64,000 bases of DNA, from contig JACYXH010000826.1 of the NCBI GenBank assembly GCA_026745465.1, forward strand, positions 3,551,792 through 3,615,791, given 5' to 3'. Below, one piece after another: positions 47,218-59,491 of the stretch. This DNA is from Lota lota. Lineage: Eukaryota > Chordata > Actinopteri > Gadiformes > Lotidae. Every line of letters begins with the position of its first letter. Within the stretch, counting starts at the first letter, position 1. The notes beneath the pieces are model-generated. The model did not search any database, was not told where the DNA came from, and saw only the letters and a list, made by a program, of their open reading frames with translations. The position numbers and the translations under genes were made by a program.

Positions 47218-50200
47218 TTACTTTTCCTTCTCATCTTTTTTCTTTTTCTTCTTTTTCTTCTTCCGCTCATGATGCCGCTCGTCTGGAGAATTTGAATCTC
47301 TATCGAATGAAAATAAAAACAACTTCAAATGAGATAAGTCTATAGCATTTCAGAGCACATTCCTGAGGGACACAAAACACACTTTTATCCCAGGCCGTCC
47401 ATCTTCGTCCCCCCAGCGTTCTCTCACCTCTTCTTCCTCTTCCTGTCCTCTCGCTCCGGGCTGTGCTTTCTGCTGCGCTGTCGGCTCCTGCCATGGGACG
47501 CCGGTGGCTCCCGCGAGTCCGAACACTCGTCGTCTGACCGCCGCCTGACACGCAGGCAAACAAACAAACAAACATCTGACTAACGAGTGGCACGATGAGG
47601 ACCAACCTTAAACCAAATACTGGATGGACAAACAGGATGAGTGGAAGGATGGGAGGTGAACTGTTGTGTGTGCGAGTATGTGTGTGGGATAACACAACAA
47701 TGGGAATTGTCAACACTATTTTATTTCCAATTTGAAATGTACTTTTTTATTTGTTTTGCTATTTTTATTACTGTTGCACAACATTATTGTTTGTTGCAGC
47801 ATTTTCCAAGTCAATTTTACTGTTTGTCCATCAATCATGTAGGTAACAAAGATACAATAATGAGATGTGTATTACCTCACAGGGCTTATCAATGTCATCT
47901 CTGAGACATTAAGCGTTTCATGTTGGGATATACTTTATTTGTTGTATTCTGTGTGTGTAAGTCGTGTTTACTGTACCTCTGAGACGAGCGTATTGATCCC
48001 CTCTCCTCCTCCTCATCGCAGCTCTCCTCTTTCCACTGTCGGGCCAGCTCACCAGAGTGCACGTTTATCACCTCCCTGATGACCTGCAGAGTCGAGGACA
48101 AACACATTACACACCCCGTCCTCTACACCACCATTCCTGCCGAGTGCCTTGTTTATATGCCTCACTACAGTCCGTTCTACTCTCAAAATGCCCAGTATAG
48201 CGACAGTCCTCTCTACCAGCCAGATACCCAGTAGGGATGCACCTAGTCACCTGTAGTTTTACCATTGGGAGTGAATGATCCTTCACTAGGCATTCAAACC
48301 CCAACTGTGTTCGCAAACAAAACAATTCAATACGACCCAGACATCTATCTTGCTTCCACTGCCGTAGCCCCATTATGATATGGGTGTGGTTGTGGATTAG
48401 GGGGACCCACCTCGGTGTAGGACTTCTTGGTGATGTGGACGTTCTTGGCGCGGTAGGACTGCCGTCTCCTCTTGTAGTCCCTCTTCTCTGCCATCAGCTC
48501 CAGGTGGGACTTGGGCTCTCCCTGCTCCTCGTCTGCAACACAACCCCCCGATGAGAAGAAAAAAAACGTTACCACGGTTTAGAGACTCGTAGTCAATATG
48601 CCATTTAGATTACGACTCAATTATATTTTCTTCTCATAATTTCTTTAATAATGGGACAAACAATTTCCAACATTAAGAAGTACATTCAAAAATAAAACAC
48701 GATGCAGTGGACATATCGTAATAGTAAGAACAACGGTGTGTAACAAACTATAGTGTTCCCATGATGACCTACCTCTCTTGAGTTTGGCCACCAGATCAAC
48801 ATAGAGGTCCTCGTTGGTGGCGGCCTCTTGCCGCTGTTGGTTGAGCTCACCGGTCACGTGATCGTACAGAGCCAACCGGTCGGCCACGGTGAAGTCACAG
48901 AGCGCCCGCTTGTGGTTCTGGGGCACGTCCACGGGCTGGCTAGTGTACTCGCCTGAAAGACCCCACAACCTCATTCACCTCAACACCCACAGCTCTTCTG
49001 GGCATAACATAGGTATTTAATAATACATCTAGCAAGATATAACTAATTCTAATAATGAAATGTTAATAATGGAACTTTATTATATTTGCTTGTATTTTAA
49101 AGACATGTCCAGAGGTAATATGTGAATTGCATTTACATAAATGCATGTACACATGAATATTTTTATTTTTATGCGCGTGTGTGTGGCCGTCAATTAAAAG
49201 GATATGGTATGAAAGGAGACTGCACATATATAAGGCAAGCCTGAACCAGAGCGGCAGAGCTAGAGCTTCTACTCACTTGTCACAGAAAACAGAACGTACA
49301 TGCAGATCACTGAGGTTAATATAGTTCTAAACAGGTCACACATTAGGCCTGTATTTTACATGTAGGGCATTTAGCAGATGCTTTCATCTAAAGCAACTTA
49401 CTACTATATTTAGTAGATGCAATCATTTTGATATATATCAATTTTGTAACAGATATCTATCGGTATGTGCAAAATGCTGGTGCTGCAGATAAACAGCATT
49501 TGAGCTGAGATAAATATTATTATTTAATCAAATATTGACAGGTTTCAGGTACACAAAGTTGACCCTCAAAAATGTTTACCTCAAATACGTTTTGTACTCT
49601 AACTTCACCGGGTAATCCAGCCAACACAGACAAAAACATGGGCTCCTTCCTGAAGTGTCTGAATGATTAGCTGTTTCAGTTGATCCGGTTGTTTACCTTG
49701 CCAGAACACTCCCTCCATCCTCATTAACGGAGCAGCAGCTCTTGCCTGGAGAATCACCTGTTGCTGGGTAGATACATCTGCATGGAGACCAGGCACCGTT
49801 GAGATGAGGAGGAGAACGATCAATTTGCAATACCATAGCATCCAGTGAGCAGCAACAATGTGTTGGATGATTAAGGGCGATGGATAAGCAGATAAATGGG
49901 TAGCATGACATGGTTTTGGTGATTTAGAAAGAAAAATAAAGATGTTATAAGAAGGAAAATTAAATATAACTAGGACAGGAAAGTATTTGTCTAATTCTAA
50001 AAAGCAAAGATTTGATTTAGATACATTCAGTTAGATCACCCTCACTCACCCATTGTGACACTTCTTATGTTTGACTTCTCATAACATACCGAGGAGTCGT
50101 ACATCACTGCCTGCAAAACAAATAAAACAGTCCAAACAACTAATTAAGTGGTTGGTTGAATCTCCACATCCATGTGATGACCCTGTTCCACTGATATGAG

Positions 50201-51133
50201 ATCACAACCACTTTCAAACTATTTTATTTTGATTTCCTGTTTACTTCCAATTTGTATTACAGTTAATCGTCATGGCAATGTGGTATTTACAATTACTTTT
50301 CAGCAGTTTGTGGTGCTGACACAAGCAACACAACTACACGTGCATGCCTACAGTGTTCTGTTCAGTATTCTAATGTGTGCAGTACCTGCTCCTCAGCAGA
50401 GTAGCCCATTTTACTGAGGCTACAGGAGGCTTTGTGTCTCTCCAGGGATCTGACAGGGATGCGATGGTTTGGGTCGAAGGGACACTGGACCATCGTCTCC
50501 TACGGACATGATCAACAGATTAAGATGCATCAAGATACAGAACTACCTTGGGAAACCACGCAGACTACTATGAGACACATTTCTTAGTTTATTTCAGTCA
50601 CTGTATAATTTAGCCATGACACTTAATCTGATCTATGTGTATTTAATACAGAGCACCATGTGATTACAATTTTACCAGTTTAATGATCACAAATTAACGG
50701 AGGTTCGTAAAATTATTGTTTCAACAAATCCTACAAGGCATTTACAGATATTTACAGATTTTCATTTACAGATATTTCACACAATACGGCGCTCCCCCGC
50801 AAGCGGGATATGAATTAGTCTGTATTGTAAGCTAAATTAAGATTATAGCAGCCGGCCACTGGCTAAAGTTAACAAGTGAGAAAGGGTTACATTTCTAAAT
50901 AATTACACACACATTACATTTTTATCAACAAACTTTGATATTTAAGATACATAAAGTATCCGGCGGGATGCGTAATAGGTCGCTACCTGAACGGAGCCAT
51001 CATATTCAGGAGACCATCCCAGCGTTTCAAATATGTCGTTCAACTGTTTCTCACAGATTTCTGTGAACTTGGTCAACTCTTGTAGACGGCCTAATCGCTC
51101 CTCAACGGTCTGTGTTCCCAAAGCGTCGGTCAT
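47218..51133 (-). CDS. snrnp48: U11/U12 small nuclear ribonucleoprotein 48 kDa protein, nine exons
   Basis: Minus-strand exons: 51133-50987, 50499-50386, 50110-50050, 49777-49697, 48952-48773, 48532-48411, 48083-47977, 47544-47428 and 47299-47218, total 1011 nt, 336 aa; human SNRNP48 has 339. Exon 2 holds the CHHC zinc finger (CPFDPNHRIPVRSLERHKASC), which in the human protein contacts the U12-type 5' splice site. DVPQNHKRALCDFTVADRLALYD and RDYKRRRQSYRAKNVHITKK match conserved family blocks. The C-terminus is Arg/Ser- and Lys-rich, ending KKDEKEK. Known role: component of the U11 snRNP in the minor spliceosome. The start MTDALGTQTVEERLG is the only suitable one. The next gene (sri) is divergent, 867 bp between start codons. 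Confidence 0.96.
50784..50812 (+). repeat. 29-bp perfect copy of sri exon 1 sequence in a snrnp48 intron
   Basis: atacggcgctcccccgcaag and the following nine bases match 52015-52043 (the sri first coding exon) base for base, in the same orientation. The flanks do not match, and a stop follows in the sri frame. Confidence 0.9.
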
Positions 51134-51248
51134 ATTTGTATAAAATCTAGATTACTGGACCATTTGATTGAATGGAATTTCTGTTCAAATTGTGTTCACG
51201 TCCCTGCACTTCTTGGGCCGGTCCTCCCGTGTAGCTGGCGCAGAAAGA

Positions 51249-51256
51249 TGACGTCA
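51249..51256. promoter_or_regulatory. Palindromic CRE (TGACGTCA) in the snrnp48/sri intergenic region
   Basis: A full CREB/ATF consensus palindrome lies 116 bp upstream of the snrnp48 start codon, in the 867-bp divergent intergenic region shared with sri. Function is inferred from sequence only. Confidence 0.5.
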
Positions 51257-52000
51257 CGGTAAAGTGTGGCGTTCTTTAAATTATATTTTTGCATTTGCTC
51301 ATTAAAAACTATATTTTTGGTCTAATTCACGCTACACAAATATAATGACAACATAAAAGATCAGACTCAAAATAAATTGTCATAACACCACTAAAAGAAA
51401 ACCATAATAGTGTACATCTATCGTGTTAGGCTACTGGGGGGTGGTCCCGGGGGCAGGTTCAATGCGTTGCTCAGCATTATTTCACTTTTCTAAATAAATT
51501 ATGCACAGTTGGGTTAGGAATGTGCTTTTATGCAGCAATTCCAAAAAAAAGAAAACGGGGGGCGGGGGATGTATGTGGTTTAGAAATAGTACTAACCCTA
51601 ATACTACCCTATTCTAAACAAAACACCTGGATTTGTTTGTTTTTTTAGAGCATGCGTATGTACGATTACAATACCTTACTATGATCCGCATTCCAACGTT
51701 CTGATCCGAATGGTTCCTGGTCTCCACTGTTTTGCCAAATAAATAAAAACGATAAATACACCTGCAATAAATACAGAGTATGCAGAGTCTTAGTAAAACC
51801 TCCGTTGGTTTGATCTATTGAATCATTGTAAATAATGTTTCAACACTTGACGTTACTTATTTGCATATGCAACGCAGTTTGGGAACAAGTGACACGCCCA
51901 TCCGCAGAGCAGATAGAGCCAGAACACACGGACAACGACGAGCAAAGAACGCTCTTATTTCTATTAAAAACAGCCGAACGATATTTGATAGAATTAAGCG

Positions 52001-55000
52001 ATGGCTTATCCGGGATACGGCGCTCCCCCGCAAGCGGGATATGCAATGGGGGTAAGTTAAAGCAATACTTTTTATTTTTATTTTAGGCGATATTGTCAGT
52101 TATCGTAGCGTCCGAATATGGCTCACACTTTTTGAATGTTGTTCTGAAATTCAAAGAGACCCTGACGCCACTTTAACTTACATATTTAGGACTGTAACCG
52201 TATATGTGTCCTTTCAGAAATCCAGCCATCTTATTAGAGGCCTCATTTATGTTTATGTACATCTTTGGACCCTAACAGATAATTATCAGTGTTATCACAG
52301 AAACCGCAAAACCAAAAGGGTCGAGTTTGACCCCTCTGGTTTTGCGAAAGGCGATTTAATGTAAAAAGATATGTCTTGATTTGCTGAAGAAACGAGACTT
52401 TCGATAAAACTAGCAGACCTATAACGTAATGCCCCTTCAGCAATTCAACGCAGGGCATGTCTGTGAACGGTTTCATTAAGAGATTGTGAAAAGTGCATGG
52501 AAATGCACAAAGGGGGTCGTTTACAAAGAGGGTGTAAAAAGGTAAGGGTGAGTTGTTTCTAATGAGGAAGGGGCGGGGGCGGAAGTTTTTGTTCGCTTTA
52601 GTCCACATGCTTCAATGTACGCCGAACGGAAAATACACGTGACAGTAGGCGAACCAATAACTTCGACTAGTCTCTTCCGGGGTCAACATGCAATCGCTTA
52701 ACCGGGCAACATCCAACGGGTGGAGCGGTTAGCCATCACGTGAACTTTAGAATGGCGATGTCCTGCCATAAAAGTTACGCCCTCAAATGCATTGTTCATC
52801 CAGAACAGAGAGAGCCATTGAATGCAAATTACCACCCTTTGACCAAAACAACAACGATTAGTTGTGCCTAAAATGTTGACATGGGTGTCATAGAGAGAAA
52901 ATGAAGGCTAGACTAATAGCCTCAACACATTAATCGATTTTCGATTAATCGATTAATCTATATATATATAATTGATTAATAACAATACCATTGGAGATTG
53001 TCCAGAGGCTCTTGCCACACCGTAATATCCTCTTAAACTAACCGTTGAGGAGAACTTTCTCCATTCTATCTATAAAATAGAAGTCAAAAGGTAATTAAAG
53101 TATGCCCGTTTTTTTCGTTACATTAAACATAAAAGTGCTATACTAACTCTCACTTTTGTTCTATCTCTCTTTTGCTCTTTTCCAATATTTCCCTCTCTTC
53201 CAATATCTCTCTCAGCAGCAGGATCCTCTGTACGGATTTTTTTCATCTGTAGCCGGACAGGTAATGATACCACACAGCATTCACACCACACAGTTCACCA
53301 CTTCAAAATCCAGTGCTGCTCGAAGATATCCTTACCTCAAAATAAGGTGCATTGACCTTCATAAGACAAACATCAGATCTATGTTGGTGTTCTCGGCGTA
53401 CTGGAGAGTGGGCCTACACAATCCTATCCTTGTTTCATATTTAGTTTTCATATCAGCAACATACCCTTCTGACCGTGTTTCCTGTCCACTGTGTGTTTGC
53501 GACCAACAACAGGATGGCCAGATCTCCGCAGAGGAGCTTCAGAGATGTCTCACACAATGTGGAATGTCTGGCTCCTACAAGCGTAAGTGCATGTTTAGCA
53601 TCATCCTTCCGTCGCATCGTGAAGGAAGACGTGCTCTAGGATGGCTCTGGCCTCTGTTTTTGAACTGTTCAAATGTTTTCTCTCTTACAGCTTTTAACCT
53701 GGAGACCTGCAGACTCATGATCAACATGCTGGATGTATCCTCATCGTGTGTGTGTGTGTGGACATGTGTGTGAGAATGTAGGAATAAGATGGGTGTCTAG
53801 TTAAAGAGTGCAATAAAAAGCCACCTACTTTGTGATTTAAATAAAATCGATGTATGTTCACTCCTTCCAATTACAGATGGTGTCAAATAAACAGTGACAA
53901 ACAATAGCAACAGCATCTCCTTTCCATCTTCTGATGTCAGTTTGAACCATCACAAAGATGTAACTTTGCAAATAAAACTGCTGCTAATGGTGTATGTTGC
54001 TTCCTAAAGAGAAGAAATGGTTTTATTCTTTAACCAAAGGTTGTGTCAGCGGGACATGTCGGGCTCCATGGGTTTTAATGAGTTCAAGGAGCTCTCGTCG
54101 GCCCTGAACGGCTGGAAGCAGAACTTTGTGACCATGGACCGGGACCGCAGTGGGACCATCGATGCCCAGGAGATGCAGCAGGCCCTGAGCAGCATGGGTA
54201 GGAACTAGGACTTTATCCTCATCCAACTGTTGTCGTGCAAATTTACTTGACACTTCAGCAAAAAGTAAACAATCTCTTTCAAGTTCGCCATTCAGTTATG
54301 TTTTCTATTTTGTGAATTTAAATTATATTAAATTAAACTTTTGCATGTTGAAACTCTAATTCTCCATAGGGAAGTAGACTCAAACCCAACAAATGTTTAG
54401 TTTCTCGTGTCATCTCGGATCGTTTGGTTTTATCTTTATCTCAATTAAATCTCCAAACATACAGGATAGATTTTTTTGGACATGGACAGATATAACATGT
54501 CTTTAAACCTGAAATATGTCCCCTTTTTATATGAACCCAGCCATAAATAAATAATTGCCATGGTGCATGTGTATCTTTTTGTTGAATGTGTTTTGTTTGT
54601 TGTGCTTGGCGGTGGCAGGTTATAACTTCAGTCCACAGGCTCTGGGGGTTGTCCTTCGACGCCACAGCACCCTCGGCCGGATAGCCTTTGATGACTATGT
54701 GGCCTGTTGTGTTCGACTACGCAGCCTCACTGGTGAGCTGGCTGGCGCCATCACCCTTGAATATATATCCAAATATATCAAAATAGGCTATATGTATTGA
54801 AGCAGTTTGTGAAAGGATGCAGTGTGTAAAAATGTAGGGGCATCAAGCAGAACGTTATTGCCAGAAATAGAATATAACTTATAATAATATTAGTATGTTG
54901 TAATTAATGTATAATCCTATGAATGTAAGAATCGTTGTGTTTTTGTAACCTTAGAATGAGACCTTTGTGTCTACATAGGGAGCGGCGCCTCTGTCGTTTG

Positions 55001-55755
55001 GACCGCCACGTTGCTACAGTAGCCCAGAATGACAAACAGCTTTAGAGCGATAGCGTTTTTAATTCAATCGAAACAAATTGCCATACACCGTGCCGTTTTG
55101 CTATAAGTTTCCGAGAAGTTCACCCTCTCTCGCCGTGCCTCAAATAGCCAGTGAAGACGAACATGCTCGGTCCTTTTGCCAAACATTCCCATGTATTTAG
55201 AGGATTCAATTAGAATGGAGTTTCACACACTTTTTAAATACTGTAGCAAATGGCATTTTGTGGATGAGGGGGATTGGATAGTTGGGTGTGCATTCTTTAA
55301 TGCAGCTATTTTTAGGAGATAGTCGTTTTTGAGGTGTTTTCCCTGTTCCATAGCTAAAAGTAGGTGGTCAGTCTTTCTGACAAAGTTGGTATCAAAAACG
55401 GAAAGCTTTTGCGATACAACTGCCCACCGTAATGTTATCAAAACCAACCTATATTCACGTACCAAAGTGCAAGTACACGTTGGCTTGTAGTGCCAAAGTG
55501 TAGTGGGACAAAGATACCCCATTGGGATTGGTTGAACTGATTTATTCGCAGGCTAAAGCCATCAATAATCATCCTTGGTGCGATTCAAATGAATTTAGCT
55601 TTTTCACAAAAACAGATCGCGGCGTCTTCAGGCCACCATAGTCGTTGGAAAGGGAGGGGTGGGGTGGATTTCAGTTGGTTGCAAACTGCAACCTCACCAC
55701 TAGTGAACATCTACATTTTACTGGACCTTTAAGAAGACCTTTTAATTTGTGACTA

Positions 55756-55796
<41 letters not shown>

Positions 55797-56175
55797 TTAC
55801 ACACCTAGAACTCCAATTGTGTGCGTGTGTTCCAGATCATTTCCGGAGGAGAGACAGTTCACAACAAGGCACGGCTGCCTTTCAGTATGATGATGTGAGT
55901 GTATGGTTATATATTTACAATGTGTTTTATATATCCCCGGGCATTTTCTCTTACAACGAGAGACTAAGACAACATAATATCAATCATGCATCATTTAAGA
56001 CATTAACAACCTCAGGTTTTACAAGCCTAACCAGGCTGGGCCTACCAACATAATGTGCATAATTGTGTCCCCATCCAGATACTTTCTGTAGATGTGTACT
56101 GTTTGTCATGTAATACTAATCACCCTTTCATAATTGATCTCTCCCCAGTTCATACAGGTTACTATGAGCTCATGA
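52001..56175 (+). CDS. sri: Sorcin, penta-EF-hand calcium-binding protein, eight exons
   Basis: Exons 52001-52051, 53216-53260, 53513-53582, 53691-53734, 54050-54197, 54619-54732, 55836-55894 and 56149-56175 sum to 558 nt, 185 aa; human sorcin has 198. The Gly/Pro/Tyr-rich N-terminus is [17 protein letters not shown], shorter than in mammals. Then [23 protein letters not shown] (EF1), [20 protein letters not shown] (EF2 start), [20 protein letters not shown] (EF3), [16 protein letters not shown] and a C-terminal FIQVTMSS. These blocks are closer to sorcin ([16 protein letters not shown]) than to grancalcin. Known role: calcium-dependent binding to ryanodine receptors and other membrane targets, dimerising through EF5. 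The intron after exon 4 has U12-type signals, see 53735-54049. Confidence 0.93.
53735..54049 (+). other. U12-type (minor spliceosome) intron in sri
   Basis: The donor reads GTATCCTC (53735-53742), and TTCTTTAAC at 54026-54034 resembles the U12 branch consensus TTCCTTAAC. The branch A (54033) is 16 nt from the acceptor AG (54049), within the usual U12 spacing. The intron splits the second EF-hand after MLD. Confidence 0.8.
55758..55794. repeat. (TA)n microsatellite
   Basis: A TA tract close to the acceptor of sri exon 7 (55836). Confidence 0.95.
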
Positions 56176-56761
56176 GGAAGAGGAGAGAGTGATGGTCTGC
56201 CTCACATAAACTCCATTTATAGCATGTCTTGATGCTTTATTTTGTTTTTACTGCAGCCTACTATAATTTTCTTTTAAACAAAGCACATTCCAGTTAAACG
56301 TTAAATAGATAACATGATAAGTGAGGGGTGCTGTCCAATGTCCAAATGGACCAGACTATAACCACTGTCGTTGTTTGTGTTACTTTGTCTTTTAATGGAA
56401 TGGAGTGTTTTTAAATTAATAAGGGCCAACCACTATTCTGCGCAAAACCATGTATACAATTTTACATAAATCTCTCTCTTGCCTATTCATAAAATGCATA
56501 AACTGTTATTTTCTACATGTTGTGAATTAATAAACATGCAAATATACTCAAAAGCTGATTGGTCCTTCTTTAAACAAATGAATAGTGGCTGGGCTATGTC
56601 ACAAATCAAAGTGTTTGTGCATATAAATACCAAAACAAAAGGTATCAGCAATTTGATATATCTGCCTTCAAAGCATCTACAGGTACATGCAGAACGGCGG
56701 TGCGGAGGAGATGAAACGAGTCATCGAGAACGCGCTGTTCGCTGAGTTGATGTGTCGTGGC

Positions 56762-56762
<1 letters not shown>

Positions 56763-56804
<42 letters not shown>

Positions 56805-57403
56805 CAGCTGCTCGGTTTGCAACAAACATCTTGCCAACTCTCAAATGATCCATCCATCCATCCCCTGGCCGCCGCAGATCAAATGCTCAGCTTTACCAAC
56901 TACCAATCACCAGCCCGACAGTGTGCATATAGGTGAACAAACTGTTTAATCTTTGCTTCTCTTCTATTGTGCAACCATAGAGACGAGAATATTTTATGGG
57001 GTGCCGTTTGTGAATTTTTGCTGCTCAAAAAACGTGCTTCACTTGTTCCAGATTTGGCACGAGCTTTGCTTATTTCCCCCCCCCCCCCGATTTAAATCCT
57101 CTAAAATGCAATTCAATTCTCATGTCACTTTTTCACATATATAAAATTACAATTGTATGTTTAAATCTATATAAAGATTTAGATTTATATGTACAATTTA
57201 GAGTCATGTGATGTAAGTGTTTCTATGCTTATAGTACAATATAACATGCTTTGATATGGCAGTAGACCCCTGCACACACCACCTAAGTGGCTTTGCTGAG
57301 CTCCTTCCACAACCAGGACACTGATAGATGTTGTATAAAGCAGTTTATTTGAGAGTTGGCAAGATGTTTGTTACAAGCCGAGCAGCTGGTGAATACTGAC
57401 ATG

Positions 57404-57486
<83 letters not shown>

Positions 57487-57490
57487 TCTC
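56763..57490. repeat. Large inverted repeat with GA/CT microsatellite arms
   Basis: 56799-56845 (attcaccagctgctcggttt...) is repeated in inverse orientation at 57348-57394, with a few mismatches. The outer side of the left arm is a (GA)n tract (56763-56798) and the right arm continues into (CT)n (about 57408-57490). About 500 nt separate the arms. Confidence 0.85.
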
Positions 57491-57584
57491 TGTGTTTGCT
57501 GATAGCTAGTTTGCCCTGATTAGTCAATGCTCCACAGGTGTGCAGCCTCACCCAGCGCCAGGGTCCAATAGCCATAACCAGCCA

Positions 57585-58300
57585 TAAATCAGAATCAGAA
57601 AAGCTTTATTGCCAAGTACGTTTTTTAAACATACAAGGAATTTGTCTTGGTGATGTAGGTGCACGTCACGTTCTCTATTACAGGTTAAACAGAACAAACA
57701 AAATAAGTATAAATATATGTATAAATTTATACACACAATTTAGATTTACAAGAGCAGATTAAGTACAGTGGCATGTAGAGCCAGGGGTGGGATGTGGAGA
57801 GAGTCAGGGTGGTTTCCGGGCCTTGTTAATAAGGCTAGTGGCGGAGGGGAAAAAACTGTCCTTGTGACGAGAGGTTTTGGTCCTGATGGACCTCAGCCTC
57901 CTGCCAGAGGGGAGTGGCTCAAAGAGATTGTTGCCGGGGTGGGAGGGGTCAGCCACAATCTTTCCTGCACGCTTCAGAGTCCTGGTGGCGTAAAGGTCCT
58001 GGAGCGGCGAATGACACGCTGCAGTCTGCCCTTGTCCTTGGCTGTGCTAGCAGCGTACCAGGTGGTGATGGAGGATGTGAGGATGGACTCAATGATGGCT
58101 GTGTAGAAGTGCACCATCATTGTCTTTGGCAGGTTGAATTTCTTCAGCTGCCGCAGGAAGTACATCCTCTGTTGTGCTTTCTTGACGAGGGAGCTGATGC
58201 TCAGCTCCCACTTGAGGTCCTGGGAGATGATAGTTCCCAGGAAGCAGAAAGACTCCACAATGTTGATTGTGGAGCCAGAGAGGGTGATGGGGGCAGGTAA
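57585..58300 (-). mobile_element. 5'-truncated LINE, minus orientation
   Basis: The minus-strand frame (58258 downward) reads LVKKAQQRMYFLRQLKKFNL ... STAKDKGRLQRVIRRS, the C-terminal end of a fish non-LTR retrotransposon RT. It is followed by GRRLRSIRTKTSRHKDSFF and a 3' tail ending in ttggcaataaagcttttctg and attctgatt near 57590. Only the last part of ORF2 and the 3' end remain. It lies in an intron of the sorcin-like locus. Confidence 0.88.
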
Positions 58301-58587
58301 TCACACTCACTCCACAATGTATATAAACACATATGTACATATGTGTGTATTCTATCAAACTTCACCATATGTCTCTGTGTTTTCCCACCAGAGGCTCAAT
58401 GCTGAGGATGTGCTGGCCAAGCTGGAGGAGGAGGGGTCAGCTCTACGTGGCCAGTGTGAGCTCTCTCTTCCCTCATCAGGACTCAGTCCCCCATAATCCT
58501 CCTGGGGCCACTATAACAATCCCTGTACTCTTTTCCCATACAGCTCTGAGTCTCAACACAGCCCACCTCCTGGTGACGTTCAAGGAT

Positions 58588-59297
58588 GTATCCTTGAACA
58601 TTTGTTTATTGTTAAGTTATAGGCAAATAAATATCTTAGTACTTATAGTATCATGCTTTCATTCAAAGCGACCTACAGTAAAAATTGTAGATGCATGAGT
58701 ATTATTATTTTTTGCCGGTAGATGTTTAAAGGTAGGACACAAAAATACAACTATTTAAGGAAGTTATCCTATTGTATACTATTCATAGTTATAAAATATG
58801 ACCTCTTACATTAATTTTCCAGGAACATAAATTATTATTTCAATTTGGGATAAATTATGCTTCTGCACATTTTGCAATATCATCCTATAGATCCATGTAA
58901 ATAAATAGCTTTGCTTAGTGGAAATAAAGCGGGTTCAATTTAAAACAAATTAGGGATTGTTATGAACTGTGTGTGTGGTAGCGTGGGCATAGAGCACATA
59001 TTTTTGTGAAACGTCAAATCCAGATTGCTCTCCTGCATGCCGCAGTGGCACCCATAGCTCTACTCATCTCATCAAAAGATGCGCTCTGGGCACAGAGCTA
59101 GATAACAAGATAACATCAGTGGGTGTCTTAAAAGATATTTTTTTATTAATGTTTTCAATTATTTGTATATTTTAGGGTGAGATACTACAAGACCTTTAAG
59201 TTATATTGTAATAGTTTATTTATGAAACAAATAGAGAACAGTGCTAGCCTAAATGTATGATGATAAAGTCTTACTAAGCCTGTAAAACTGCATGTGC

Positions 59298-59335
<38 letters not shown>

Positions 59336-59491
59336 GTGAGAGATAGTGTGTGTGAATGTGTGTATGCATGCTTGTGCGTGCATGTGTGTGTGTGCGTGCA
59401 TTTGTGTGTGTGCATGTGTGTCTGTGTATATGTATGTGTGTGTGTGTGTGTGTTATCGAGTGGGTGTATACATGTTTTAACCAACCCCCAG
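58588..59491 (+). other. U12-type intron in the sorcin-like paralogue
   Basis: The donor GTATCCTT (58588-58595) is a perfect U12-type match. TGTTTTAAC (59473-59481) is a fair branch site with its A 11 nt from the acceptor AG (59490-59491). The position (after FKD, before NDKSGS) is the same as in sri. Confidence 0.7.
59297..59453. repeat. Compound GT-rich microsatellite
   Basis: GT tracts interrupted by AT and CA, about 40 nt before the 59492 exon. Confidence 0.9.

Noticed and set aside
52001-56175. Grancalcin (gca) as identity of the penta-EF-hand gene
   Set aside because: EF2-EF3 blocks ([22 protein letters not shown]) and the DPLYGFF segment match sorcin better than grancalcin.
57914-58300. 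Plus-strand ORF of 128 aa
   Set aside because: Antisense to the LINE reverse transcriptase fragment on the minus strand.
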